Below, in pieces: positions 1-8,542 of a stretch of 64,000 bases of DNA. Within the stretch, counting starts at the first letter, position 1. Each line of letters opens with the position of its first letter. The position numbers were made by a program, and so were the translations under genes. The notes beneath the pieces were generated by a model. The model was given only the letters and a program-made list of their open reading frames with translations. It made no database searches and was not told where the DNA came from. Source of the stretch: JALORV01 sp963707445 (GTDB lineage Bacteria > Pseudomonadota > Gammaproteobacteria > Burkholderiales > Burkholderiaceae_F); NCBI GenBank assembly GCA_963707445.1, contig CAVPPW010000052.1, positions 62,001 to 126,000 on the forward strand. The letters are read 5' to 3'.

Positions 1-840
1 CATGTTCTGCTCGTCCGCGCTGAACGTGCGCACGGTCCCGACGATCTTCGCCTCGCGGGGAATGACCGAGAAGGCGCCAGGGTTACCGGCCTGAATCGAG
101 CACAGGCTCAGAACCGCCGAGTCCAGCGGCGCGACGTTGCGCGAGATGATTGTCTGCGCTGCCGTCACGATGTGCGCCGCAACGACCACCGGATCGACCG
201 CACGATGCGGATGCGCGGCGTGCCCGCCCTTGCCGCAGATGGTGATCTCGATTCGGTCGGCCGCCGCCATCATCGGCCCCGGATTCAGCCCGATCTGACC
301 CGGGTCGAGCGCCGGCCAATTGTGCAGTGCATAGATCTCGTCGACCGGAAAGCGCTCGAAGAGTCCATCGTCGATCATCGCCTTGGCACCGGCATAGCCT
401 TCTTCGCCAGGCTGGAAGATCAGCACAGCGTTGCCGTCGAATCGTCGCGTCGCGGCGAGATATTGCGCCGCGCCGAGCAGGATCGTCGTGTGGCCGTCGT
501 GGCCGCACCCGTGCATCAGGCCTGAGCGGGTCGAACGATGCGCAAACTCGTTCTCTTCGACGATCGGCAACGCGTCCATGTCGGCGCGCAGACCGATCGC
601 GCGCCCGGTCCGGCCGCGACCGCGTATGACGCCGACGACCCCCGTGCGCGCGATTCCGGTGTGAACTTCGTCGACACCGAACGAGCGGAGCTTTTCGGCC
701 ACCAGTGCGCCGGTGCGGTGCTCTTCGAAACCCAGCTCGGGATTCGCATGCAGGTCACGACGCAGTTGCGTCAGGCCCTCGTGGTGACCCAGGATCGACA
801 TCAGCGGTCCACGCAGGGCCGCACCGAGATAGGTTCCCAT
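1..840 (-). CDS. M20-family metal-dependent amidohydrolase (hippurate hydrolase/aminoacylase type), C-terminus off the window
   Basis: The frame is open from an ATG at 838-840 to the left edge (about 280 residues present). A strong GGAGG ribosome-binding site lies 8 nt upstream and supports this start. The protein shows the M20 metal-site motif HGCGHDGHT (residues 110-118), an RADMDALP motif before it and HNWPALDPG after it, all typical of amidohydrolases that cleave N-acyl amino acids or peptides in the cytoplasm. It lies downstream of the dpp peptide importer on the same strand, so it may process imported peptides or acyl amino acids; that role is inference. The C-terminal part of the catalytic domain is missing because the window ends. 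The substrate cannot be predicted from what is visible. Confidence 0.9.
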   Translation of the reverse strand, partial: MGTYLGAALRGPLMSILGHHEGLTQLRRDLHANPELGFEEHRTGALVAEKLRSFGVDEVHTGIARTGVVGVIRGRGRTGRAIGLRADMDALPIVEENEFAHRSTRSGLMHGCGHDGHTTILLGAAQYLAATRRFDGNAVLIFQPGEEGYAGAKAMIDDGLFERFPVDEIYALHNWPALDPGQIGLNPGPMMAAADRIEITICGKGGHAAHPHRAVDPVVVAAHIVTAAQTIISRNVAPLDSAVLSLCSIQAGNPGAFSVIPREAKIVGTVRTFSADEQNM

Positions 841-852
841 TTGCCGCGCCTC

Positions 853-972
853 CTAGTGGGTCGCGGCTGCGCGGTTCATGCGCAGGCGCTGGGCCACGGC
901 AAACGAGACGAAGGCCACCGTCGTCATCACAAGTACGGCGTGCGGCAGGCGGCGAATGATGGAAGCGAGCAT
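853..972 (-). CDS. 39-residue hydrophobic ORF resembling the N-terminus of a DppB/OppB permease; probable remnant
   Basis: A short ORF starts MLASIIRRLPHAVLVM and continues as a single hydrophobic segment to a TAG stop. The pattern of a basic IIRRL followed by a first membrane helix is that of DppB-type permease N-termini; the intact dppB in this window starts MLRFLLTRVSLLVP. The stop codon touches the ribosome-binding site of the amidohydrolase, so the two would be coupled if it is translated. No good Shine-Dalgarno site precedes its ATG, and a terminator T-run ends only 9 nt upstream. It is either the stump of a lost permease gene or a small membrane peptide; I favour a remnant. Confidence 0.35.
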   Translation of the reverse strand: MLASIIRRLPHAVLVMTTVAFVSFAVAQRLRMNRAAATH

Positions 973-980
973 CCGTGGAC

Positions 981-1009
981 AAGAAAACGCCCGACCCATG
1001 GGGCCGGGC
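981..1009 (-). terminator. Rho-independent terminator, second of a tandem pair after dppA
   Basis: Read on the minus strand, a GC-rich stem GCCCG-G-CCC / GGG-T-CGGGC with a 3-4 nt loop is followed by GTTTTCTT. It stands directly before the 39-residue ORF and the amidohydrolase, so transcripts entering those genes from dppA must pass two terminators. Confidence 0.7.
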
Positions 1010-1076
1010 TGACACGGACTGGAAATATAGCGCGGCCCAGCGCCGATACGTCACTCATTCGCTGCGCTGCACCCGC

Positions 1077-1106
1077 AAAACAACAGGGCCGGCGGAAGCC
1101 GGCCCT
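1077..1106 (-). terminator. Rho-independent terminator of the dpp operon
   Basis: A perfect 9-bp stem (AGGGCCGGC / GCCGGCCCT, 1085-1106) with a 4-nt loop is followed on the minus strand by GTTGTTTT. It begins 25 nt after the dppA stop codon, as expected for the end of dppBCDFA. Confidence 0.85.
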
Positions 1107-1130
1107 GCACGCTTCAGACGGACGGCGCGC

Positions 1131-2749
1131 TCATTCCTTGATGTCGACGCCGTAAAATGTGTGACGACCGAACGGCGAGAGCTTGAAGTCGACCACTTCG
1201 ACCCGCACCGGCTTCAGCTGCACCGCGTGCGCGATCGTGAACCAGGGCGCCTGCTCCTTGAAGATGACCTGGGCCTTTTCGTACAGCGGCGTGCGCGCGG
1301 CCTGCCCCGACGTCGTCTTGGCCTTCTGCACCAGTTCCTCGAACGGCTGGTAGCAGAACTTCGCGACGTTGCTGCCGTTGCTCTTGGCGGAGTCACAGCC
1401 GAGCAGCGTGTTCAGGAAGTTGTCCGGATCGCCGTTGTCGCCGGTCCATCCGAGCATCCCCATCTGGTGCTCGCCGTTTTGCATGCGCTTGCGATACTCG
1501 CCCCACTCGAAGCTCTTGATCTCGGCCGTGACGCCGATCTTGGCCAGATCGGCCTGCATCAGCTCGGCGATGCGCCTCGCATTCGGGTTATACGGACGCT
1601 GCACCGGCATGGCCCATAGGTCGGTTGTGAAGCCGTTCGGATAGCCGGCTTCGGCCAGCAGCTTCTTCGCGGCCGCCGGGTCATACGGATCGTCCTTGAT
1701 CGAATCGTTGTACGACCACTGCGTCGGCGGGATCGGGTTCTTCGCCGCGCACGCCGGTCGTCAGGTAGACCGCGTCGATGATGGCCTTCTTGTTGATCGC
1801 CATGTTCAGCGCCTTGCGCACGCGCACGTCGTCGAACGGCTTCTTGGTCGTGTTGTACGCGAGGTAGCCGACGTTGAGTCCCGGCTGCTCGAGCACCCGC
1901 ACCTTCGGGTCCTTGCGGATCGCGTCGAGGTCGGCCGGGTTCGGATACGGCATCACGTGGCATTCGCCCTTCTGCAGCTTGGCCCAGCGCACCGAGGCAT
2001 CCGGCGTGATCGAGAACACGAGGTCGTCGATCTTGGCCTTGCCGCCCCAGAACTGCGGGAACGCCTTGTAGCGAATGATCGCGTCACGCTGGTACTGGAC
2101 CAGGTAGAACGGCCCGGTGCCGATCGGCTCCTGGTCGATCTTCTCCGGCGTGCCGGCCTTCAGCATCGCGTCGGCGTACTCCTTCGACTGCACGCCGGCA
2201 TATTCCATCGCCAGGTTCGACAGGAACGGCGCTTCGGCCTTTTCGAGCGTGACCCGCACGGTGTAGTCGTCGACCTTCTCCACCGACTTCAGCAGCTTGG
2301 GCATGCCCATGTCGTTGAAGTACGAGTGGTTCGAGCTCGTGACCTTGAAGTAGGGATTCGATTCCTTCCACTGCCGCTCGAACGCGAAGATGATGTCGTC
2401 GGCATTGAAGTCGCGCGTCGGCTTGAAGTTCTTGTTCTCGTGCCACTTGACGCCCTTGCGCAGGTGGAAGGTGTAGACCTTGCCGTCGGGCGAGATGTCC
2501 CACTTCTCGGCCAGCCCGGGCACGACCTTCGTGCGTGCCGCGCTCGAAGTCGACGATGCGGCTGTAGATCTGGCTGTTGGCGTCGAACGACGTGCCGGTC
2601 GTGTTGATGCCGGGGTAGAAGTTCTCCGGGCTGCCCTCGGAACAGAACACCAATGTCTTGGCCGATGCGCTGCCGATCAGCGCAAGTGCCGCGCAGGCCA
2701 TTGCGGCTCGCGCCGGTTTTCCTGCGACCCACTTCAGGGCGTGCGTCAT
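1131..2749 (-). CDS. dppA: Dipeptide ABC transporter periplasmic binding protein DppA (two apparent frameshifts)
   Basis: This is a family-5 solute-binding protein that captures di- or oligopeptides in the periplasm and delivers them to DppBCDF. The N-terminus has a signal peptide (MTHALKWVAGKPARAAM, then an Ala-rich core ending SASA) followed by KTLVFCSEGSPENF, the hallmark of mature DppA. The start at 2747-2749 has AGGAGG upstream. Reading continues through AEKWDISPDGKVYTFHLRKG and ends in YGVDIKE. Two single-base insertions, near 2533 and near 1750, split the frame; removing them gives 538 residues, the normal family length. It is the last gene of the operon, 38 nt after dppF, and is followed by a terminator. 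Confidence 0.93.
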
Positions 2750-2787
2750 GCTTCCAGCCTCCTGTTTACCGCGCCATCGCGCGCGAC

Positions 2788-3798
2788 TCAATGAAACGGG
2801 GATCCGGCGACGGGCTCGACACCGGATATCAACTCGGCATAGTGGCAGGCGACGAGTCTACCGTCCAGCGGCCGCAGCTCCGGACGCTCGGCGCGGCAGC
2901 GGTCGTCCGCGTAGCGGGCAGCGGGTCGAGAACACGCAACCCGGCGGCGGCGCGAGCGGCGACGGCAATTCTCCCTTCAGCACGGCGCGGCTGCGGTCCT
3001 GACCCATGCCCGGGGTCGAGGCCAGCAGGGCCTGCGTGTACGGGTGTCGCGGTGTGCCGAAGATGCGGGCCTTCGGTCCCTGCTCCATCACGAGCCCGAG
3101 GTACATGACGAGCACGTCGTCGGCGATATGGCGCACGACCGCGAGATCGTGCGAGATGAAGAGGTAGGCAACGTCGAATTCCCGCTGCAGGTCGGCCAGC
3201 AGATTGAGCACCTGCGCCTGGATCGAGACGTCCAGCGCGGAGACCGGCTCGTCGGCGACCACGACCGCGGGGCGCAGCATCAGCGCTCGCGCGATCGCGA
3301 TGCGCTGCCGCTGACCGCCCGAAAACATGTGCGGATAGCGGCCGACCTGTTCGGCACGCAGTCCGACCTTGCGCATCATTTCGTCGACGCGGGTGCGGCG
3401 CTCGTCGGCATTCAGCTCCGTGTTGATCGCCAGCGGCTCCGCCAGGATCGAGCCCATCGTCTTGCGCGGATTGAGCGAACCGTACGGGTTCTGGAAGACG
3501 AGCTGCACCGTCTGCCGCAGTCGCGCACGGACGCCGGCGTCGGCCCCGACCGCGTCGATGCCGCCGAGGCGCAAGCGTGCCGGCGGTCGGCTTCTCGATC
3601 AGCGCGACCATCCGCGCCAGCGTGGACTTGCCGCAGCCCGATTCACCGACGACGGCGAGTGTGCGCCCGGCCTCGAGCGTGAATGAGATGTTGCCGACCG
3701 CCTGCAACTGCGGCCGCCTCGCGCAGCATGCCGCGCCGGACGGTGTAGACCTGCCGCAGGCCACTGGCCTCGACAACAGGCGCGCTCTTGCCACTCAT
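2788..3798 (-). CDS. dppF: Dipeptide ABC transporter ATPase DppF (three apparent frameshifts)
   Basis: This is the second nucleotide-binding subunit of the peptide importer, acting at the cytoplasmic face with DppD. Visible motifs are Walker A GESGCGKST, ABC signature FSGGQRQR, Walker B VVVADEPVSALD, and the C-terminal FSTRCP segment of the oligopeptide-ATPase extension. The ATG at 3796-3798 overlaps the dppD stop as ATGA. Single-base insertions near 3716, 3577 and 2925 break the frame; corrected, the protein has 335 residues and ends AGSPFH. The spacing and overlap show translational coupling with dppD. Confidence 0.92.
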
Positions 3799-4843
3799 CG
3801 GTCGACCGCCTCCGCTTCGTCGCGTGCCGCGAGTGCACCGACATGACGGTCGCGCGCGATCGCGGCCTCGCGGCCGGCCATCGTGATCGGGTAGTGGCAG
3901 CGCGCTCGGCCCTGATCGATCGCGATCAGCGCCGGCTGTTCGCGGTGGCAGCGCAGTGTCGCATCCGCACAGCGCGGGCTGAACAGGCAGCCGCGCGGCC
4001 GGTCGTACAGACCCGGCACCATGCCGGGAATCGTCGCCAGACGATCGCCGTCGTCGGCGTGCCGCTCGGGCAGCGCCGGCGAGCAGCGCCGCGGTGTACG
4101 GGTGCTCCGGCGCGGCGAAGAGTGCCTGCGCGGGGCGGTCCTCGACCACCTGGCCCGCGTACATCACGGCGACGCGCTGCGCCATTTCCGCGACGACGCC
4201 CATGTTGTGCGTGATCAGTACCAGCGCCATGCCGCGCTCGCGCTGCAGCTGGCGCAATAGGTCGAGGATCTGCGCCTGGATCGTCACGTCGAGCGCTGTC
4301 GTCGGCTCGTCGGCGATCAGCAGGCGCGGATTGCAGGCGATCGCCATCGCGATCATCACGCGCTGGTTCATGCCGCCGGAGAGCAGGTGCGGATAGTCCT
4401 GCAACCGGCGCGCGGGATCGGGTATGCCGACTTGGCCGAGCAGCTCCACGGCGCGCTCCGTGGCCGCCTTCTGCGAGAGCCGCGTGTGCTGACGCAGCGT
4501 CTCGGTGAGCTGGAACCCGACCGAGAAACACGGGTTCAGGCTGGTCGCCGGCTCCTGGAAGATCATCGCCATGTCGCGCCCGGTCATCTGCCGCCGCTCG
4601 CGATCGCTCAGCGTCAGCAGATCGCGCCCGGCAAAGCTCACGCGGCGCGCGCTTGACCCGGCCCGGATAGCCGATGAGGCCCATCAGCGCGAGCATCGTG
4701 ACGCTCTTGCCCGACCCCGATTCGCCGACGATGCCGAGGACCTCGCCTTCGTCGACCGACAGGCTGACGTCGTCGACGGCGCGCAGCACGCGGCCGCCGA
4801 CCGGGAATTCGACTTCCAGCGATTCGATCTCGAGCAGCGGCAT
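3795..4843 (-). CDS. dppD: Dipeptide ABC transporter ATPase DppD (two apparent frameshifts)
   Basis: This is the first nucleotide-binding subunit of the dpp importer. It starts MPLLEIESLEVEFPVG and carries Walker A GESGSGKS, Q-loop region FQEPATSLNP, signature LSGGMNQR, and Walker B LLIADEPTTALD. The C-terminal oligopeptide-family extension (RPRGCLFSPRCADA) is in the normal place. Insertions near 4647 and near 4077 split the frame; the corrected length is 348 residues. It begins 5 nt after dppC and its TGA overlaps the dppF start. Confidence 0.92.
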
Positions 4844-4848
4844 CGTTC

Positions 4849-5788
4849 TTATCGCTTCAGTTTCGGATCGAGCGCATCACGCAGCCCGTCGCCCAGCAGA
4901 TTGAACGCGAGCACGGTGATCAGGATCACGAGGCCGGGAAAGGTCACGACCCACCAGGCCCGCAGCACGAATTCGCGCGCGTCGGCCAGCATCGTGCCCC
5001 ATTCTGGCGAGGGCGGCTGCGCGCCGAGGCCCAGGAAGCCGAGCGCGGCCGCATCGAGGATCGCGGTCGACACGCCGAGCGAGGCCTGCACGATCAGCGG
5101 CGCCAGACAGTTGGGCAGCACTTCGCGGAACATCAGGCGGAAATTGCTGGCGCCGACCATTCGCGCCGCGGTCACGTAGTCGCGCGAAAGTTCGGTCAGC
5201 GCGGCGGCGCGCGCGGTCCGCACGTAATGCGGCAAAACCACGACGGCAACCGCCAGCATCGCGTTCATCAATCCCGGGCCGAGGATCGCGACGATCACGA
5301 TCGCGAGCAGCAGGCTCGGCAGACTGAGCAGCACGTCCATCAGCCGCATGATCGCGATCTCGGTCACGCCGCGAAAGAACGCGGCGGCCATGCCGAGGAA
5401 GGTGCCGACGATCACCGACAGTGCCACCACTGCGACGCCGATCGACAGCGACAGCCGCGCGCCATACATCAGGCGCGAGAGGATGTCGCGGCCGATCGCA
5501 TCGGTACCGAGCGGATACGTCCACGAGCCGCCCGCCGCCCAGGCCGGCGGCTTCAGGTACGCGGCGTTGTCGATCGCGGTTGGCGAGTGCGGCGCGAGCA
5601 CGCCGGCGAACACCGCGATCAGCAGCACCGCCACGACGATTGCGAGGCCCGCCACTGCGCCGGCATTCGCGGAAAAGTGCCGCCAGAATTCGGCGAACGG
5701 CGTCGGCTGCTCCGCCGGTGTCGGCGATCTGCGCCAGTGACGCCAGCTCGGCGTCGGTCAGTGTTGCAGTGACGATCGGATCGCTCAT
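4849..5788 (-). CDS. dppC: Dipeptide ABC transporter inner-membrane permease DppC (one apparent frameshift)
   Basis: This permease subunit has one N-terminal and about five further membrane helices. The binding-protein-dependent transport motif region lies around ELSRDYVTAARMVGASNFR, and the C-terminus is DPKLKR, typical of DppC. The ATG at 5786-5788 lies 19 nt after dppB. A single extra base near 5716 disrupts the N-terminal cytoplasmic segment; repaired, it has 312 residues. Its partners are DppB in the membrane and DppD/DppF as ATPases. Confidence 0.92.
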
Positions 5789-5807
5789 CGTGCGGTCATC
5801 GAGCGGC

Positions 5808-6821
5808 TCAGCGCGAATGCCGAATGCGCGGGTTGATGAATCCGTAGGCGATGTCGACGATCAGGTTGACCATCATCACCATCAGCCCCAGCAGCAGCAG
5901 CCCGCCCTTGCAGCACCGGATAGTCGCGCCGGTTGATCGCCTCGATCAGCCACTTGCCGACGCCGGGCCAGGAAAAGATCGTCTCGGTCAGGATCGCGCC
6001 GGTGAAGAGCACGCCCACCTGCAGGCCGATCACGGTCACCACCGGGATCAGCGCGTTGCGGAACGCGTGCAGCGCGATGACGCGCAGCGGCGCCAGCCCT
6101 TTGGCGCGCGCGGTGCGGATGTAGTCCTCGCCCATGACTTCCAGCATCGACGAGCGCGTCATGCGTGCGATGACGGCCAGCGGCACGGTGCCGAGCACGA
6201 TCATCGGCAGCACGAGATGCAGCGCCGCGGAACGGAACGCGCCGAAATCCTTGGCGAGCAGCGAATCGATCAGCAGGAAGCCGGTCGACCGGCTCGACGA
6301 AGTACTTGACGTCGAGCCGGCCGGACACCGGCGTGAGTCCGAGTTGCACCGAAAACAGCAGGATCAGCAGCAGACCCCACCAGAAGATCGGCATCGAGTA
6401 GCCGGTCAGGGAGACGCCCATCACGCCGTGGTCGAAGATCGAGTTGCGCCGAACCGCGGCCAGCATGCCGGCCGGAATGCCGATCAGCAGCGCAAACAGC
6501 GATTGCGAAGCTGGCAAGTTCGATCGTGGCCGGGAACAGCGTCAGGAACTCGCTCAGCACCGACTCGTGCGTGATCATCGACTTGCCCAGGTTGCCCTGC
6601 AGGACACGCCCGATGTAGATGCCGTACTGCACGATGACCGGACGATCGAGGCCGTACTCCTTGAGCAGCATCTCGTGCCGCGCCTGGTCGATGCCGCGCT
6701 CGCCCGCCATCGTTTCGATCGGGTCGCCCGGCACCAGCCGGATCAGGATGAACGCCAGCAGCGTCATGCCGAAGAAGGTCGGCACGAGCAGCGAGACCCG
6801 GGTCAGGAGAAACCGCAACAT
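5808..6821 (-). CDS. dppB: Dipeptide ABC transporter inner-membrane permease DppB (three apparent frameshifts)
   Basis: This is the first gene of the dpp operon. It starts MLRFLLTRVSLLVPTFFGM and contains RLVPGDPIE and MTRSSMLEVMGEDYIRTARA, both standard DppB landmarks. An upstream in-frame start at 6854 would add 11 residues (MSGVSTGPIPT), but the conserved N-terminus of the family is MLRF. Insertions near 6500, 6290 and 5905 split the frame; the corrected length is 336 residues, ending NPRIRHSR. A 10-bp palindrome, CACAATTGTG, lies at 6878-6887 in the upstream region and may be part of its control region. Confidence 0.92.
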
Positions 6822-6925
6822 GGTGGGGATCGGACCAGTGGACACGCCGGACACTGAGCCCGGACACGACCGCGACTCACAATTGTGCCCTCATTGAAGT
6901 GGGCGCACGGACGGTCATCGACACG

Positions 6926-7669
6926 TCAGGGCCCGCGCGCCAGTTCGATATCGCCGTAGTAGGCCTCGATCCTTTCTCCGGTGTTGTCGGTGTCCGTCAT
7001 GATGCCCACGCCGATCAGCTGTCCAGGCGGGGCACCGAATGCGCGTCGGTAGTCGTCGACATAGTTGCGCTCAAAGCTTTTCCAGCGACCGATGCTGGCA
7101 TTCGGCCCGCTGCCGGCAACAACCAGCTTGATCTGGCTGCTGAAACTGTTGCTCAGCACGGTATCCACCGGAAGGCGGTTCTCCCAGATGTACATCAGCG
7201 TCGCGTAGGGCGGCACCTGGCCGGTCAGCAGCTGCGCGGTTTCCATCAGCAGCTGCTCCTTCAGCGCCAGCGATCGCTTGTCGCCGTCGAAGAACAGCAA
7301 CAGCCGCACCGGCGAGTCTTCCGCATAGCGGTCCTGGTTGTCGGCACTGACGATCAGTTCCACGACCCGCCAGCGCCAGCGCACAATCGGATAGATCTGC
7401 GGATCGACGCTGAGCAGCTGGCGCAGGCCGCTGGCTGCAGCATCGGCCTGTGCATGCAGGATGACGACGCCGGAAGTCGAGTCGCGGACGAGCTGGTATT
7501 CGGTCGGCTTCTTGGCGCGGTTGATGATCCACGGCTTCCAGCCCCGCGGGAACCCGTCGAGCGCGGTGTTGGCCGAAAATGCCGCCACGGCAGCCGCCGG
7601 CGCCTCTGCAGGCGGCACGCTCGTACAGCCCGATAAGGCGGCAGCGAACAGGGCGATGGCGGCGCGCAT
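6926..7669 (-). CDS. DUF3047 family lipoprotein
   Basis: An intact 247-residue ORF. The N-terminus MRAAIALFAAALSGCTS is a lipoprotein signal with lipobox LSGC, so the mature protein is predicted to be membrane-anchored in the periplasm. The body matches the DUF3047 pattern: WRWRVVELIVSADNQDRYAEDS, then FFDGDKRSLALKEQ, LTGQVPPYATLMYIWENRLP, and the C-terminal GVGIMTDTDNTGERIEAYYGDI. Members of this family are widespread in betaproteobacteria and have no defined function. It stands alone, 105 nt upstream of dppB on the same strand, and diverges from the NAD(P)-binding gene at 7834. Confidence 0.85.
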   Translation of the reverse strand: MRAAIALFAAALSGCTSVPPAEAPAAAVAAFSANTALDGFPRGWKPWIINRAKKPTEYQLVRDSTSGVVILHAQADAAASGLRQLLSVDPQIYPIVRWRWRVVELIVSADNQDRYAEDSPVRLLLFFDGDKRSLALKEQLLMETAQLLTGQVPPYATLMYIWENRLPVDTVLSNSFSSQIKLVVAGSGPNASIGRWKSFERNYVDDYRRAFGAPPGQLIGVGIMTDTDNTGERIEAYYGDIELARGP

Positions 7670-7833
7670 GGCTCGGTGATGCTAGGTTCATCCAGCGCCG
7701 CTCGCAAGGCGTGGACGCGACCACTGCCGCCTAGGATGCCAGCAAACACCGAGCGGAGGCTGTTGGAGCAGTTCGCCGAGCTTGACGAGCACGTTGCGCG
7801 CCAACTTGCGGCGGACATTTTGGGAGCGCACGG

Positions 7834-8537
7834 ATGAAAAAGACACGCAAAGCTGAGGTCGCCGCGCGTATCGCCGTCGTAGCCGGAGCAAGCGGCCTCG
7901 TCGGACGCGCGCTCGGACGCCGCCTGCTGCAGACGCCGGCGTACCGAAGTGTCGTCGCGCTGACGCGTCGCCCAATCGGCAACTTCGCCGCACCTGGTCG
8001 AAGTTCCGGCACGCTTCGATGCGCTCGAAACCGTGCTCACGCCCGTGACCGGCACGGCCGTCGTGGACGCTTATTGCTGCCTTGGCACAACCATAAGAGC
8101 CGCCGGATCCGAAGCTGAGTTTCGGCGCGTCGACCATGACTATGTTCTTGCCTTTGCCCGCTGGGCAATGCAGCGCCGTGCACGCCGCCTCGTCGTCGTC
8201 AGTGCCATCGGGGCCGCGGCCGGCAGCGGCGTTCTTTATAACCGCGTCAAAGGCGAAACCGAGGACGCGCTGCGAGCACTAAGCGGAAATGCGCTCGTGG
8301 TGCTGCGTCCGAGTCTGCTCGACGGCCCGCGCGCCGAGCGCAGACCCGGAGAAGCGCTTGCACTGGCGCTGACGCGTCCCGTGCGCTTTGCTGCTGCCCG
8401 ACTTCATCCGACCGGTCGACGTCGAAGACGTGGCGCAGTCAATGATCGATGCCGCGCTTGCGCCCGACGCGGTACCGATCATCTCGTCGGCATCGATGCA
8501 CGGTGCCGCGCATCGCGCCGTCCAGACGACGGACTGA
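7834..8537 (+). CDS. NAD(P)-binding Rossmann-fold protein, atypical SDR (two apparent frameshifts)
   Basis: The N-terminus has a dinucleotide-binding motif VVAGASGLVGRALGRRLL, followed by the VDAYCCLGTTIRAAGSE and FRRVDHDYVLAFARWA segments of the atypical SDR group that includes HTATIP2-like and YbjT-like proteins. LVVVSAIGAAAGSGVLYNRVKGETE carries the usual Y-x3-K pair. The C-terminus DFIRPVDVEDVAQSMIDAAL is also typical. One-base insertions near 7985 and 8390 split the frame; corrected, it has 233 residues. The substrate is unknown. It converges on the penicillin-acylase-like gene with a 5-nt gap. Confidence 0.8.
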
Positions 8538-8542
8538 GCCCG

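Noticed and set aside
1131..6821. The dpp operon as a set of true pseudogenes
   Set aside because: All catalytic and binding motifs are intact, each break is one base, and removing it gives normal family lengths, so sequence error is more likely.
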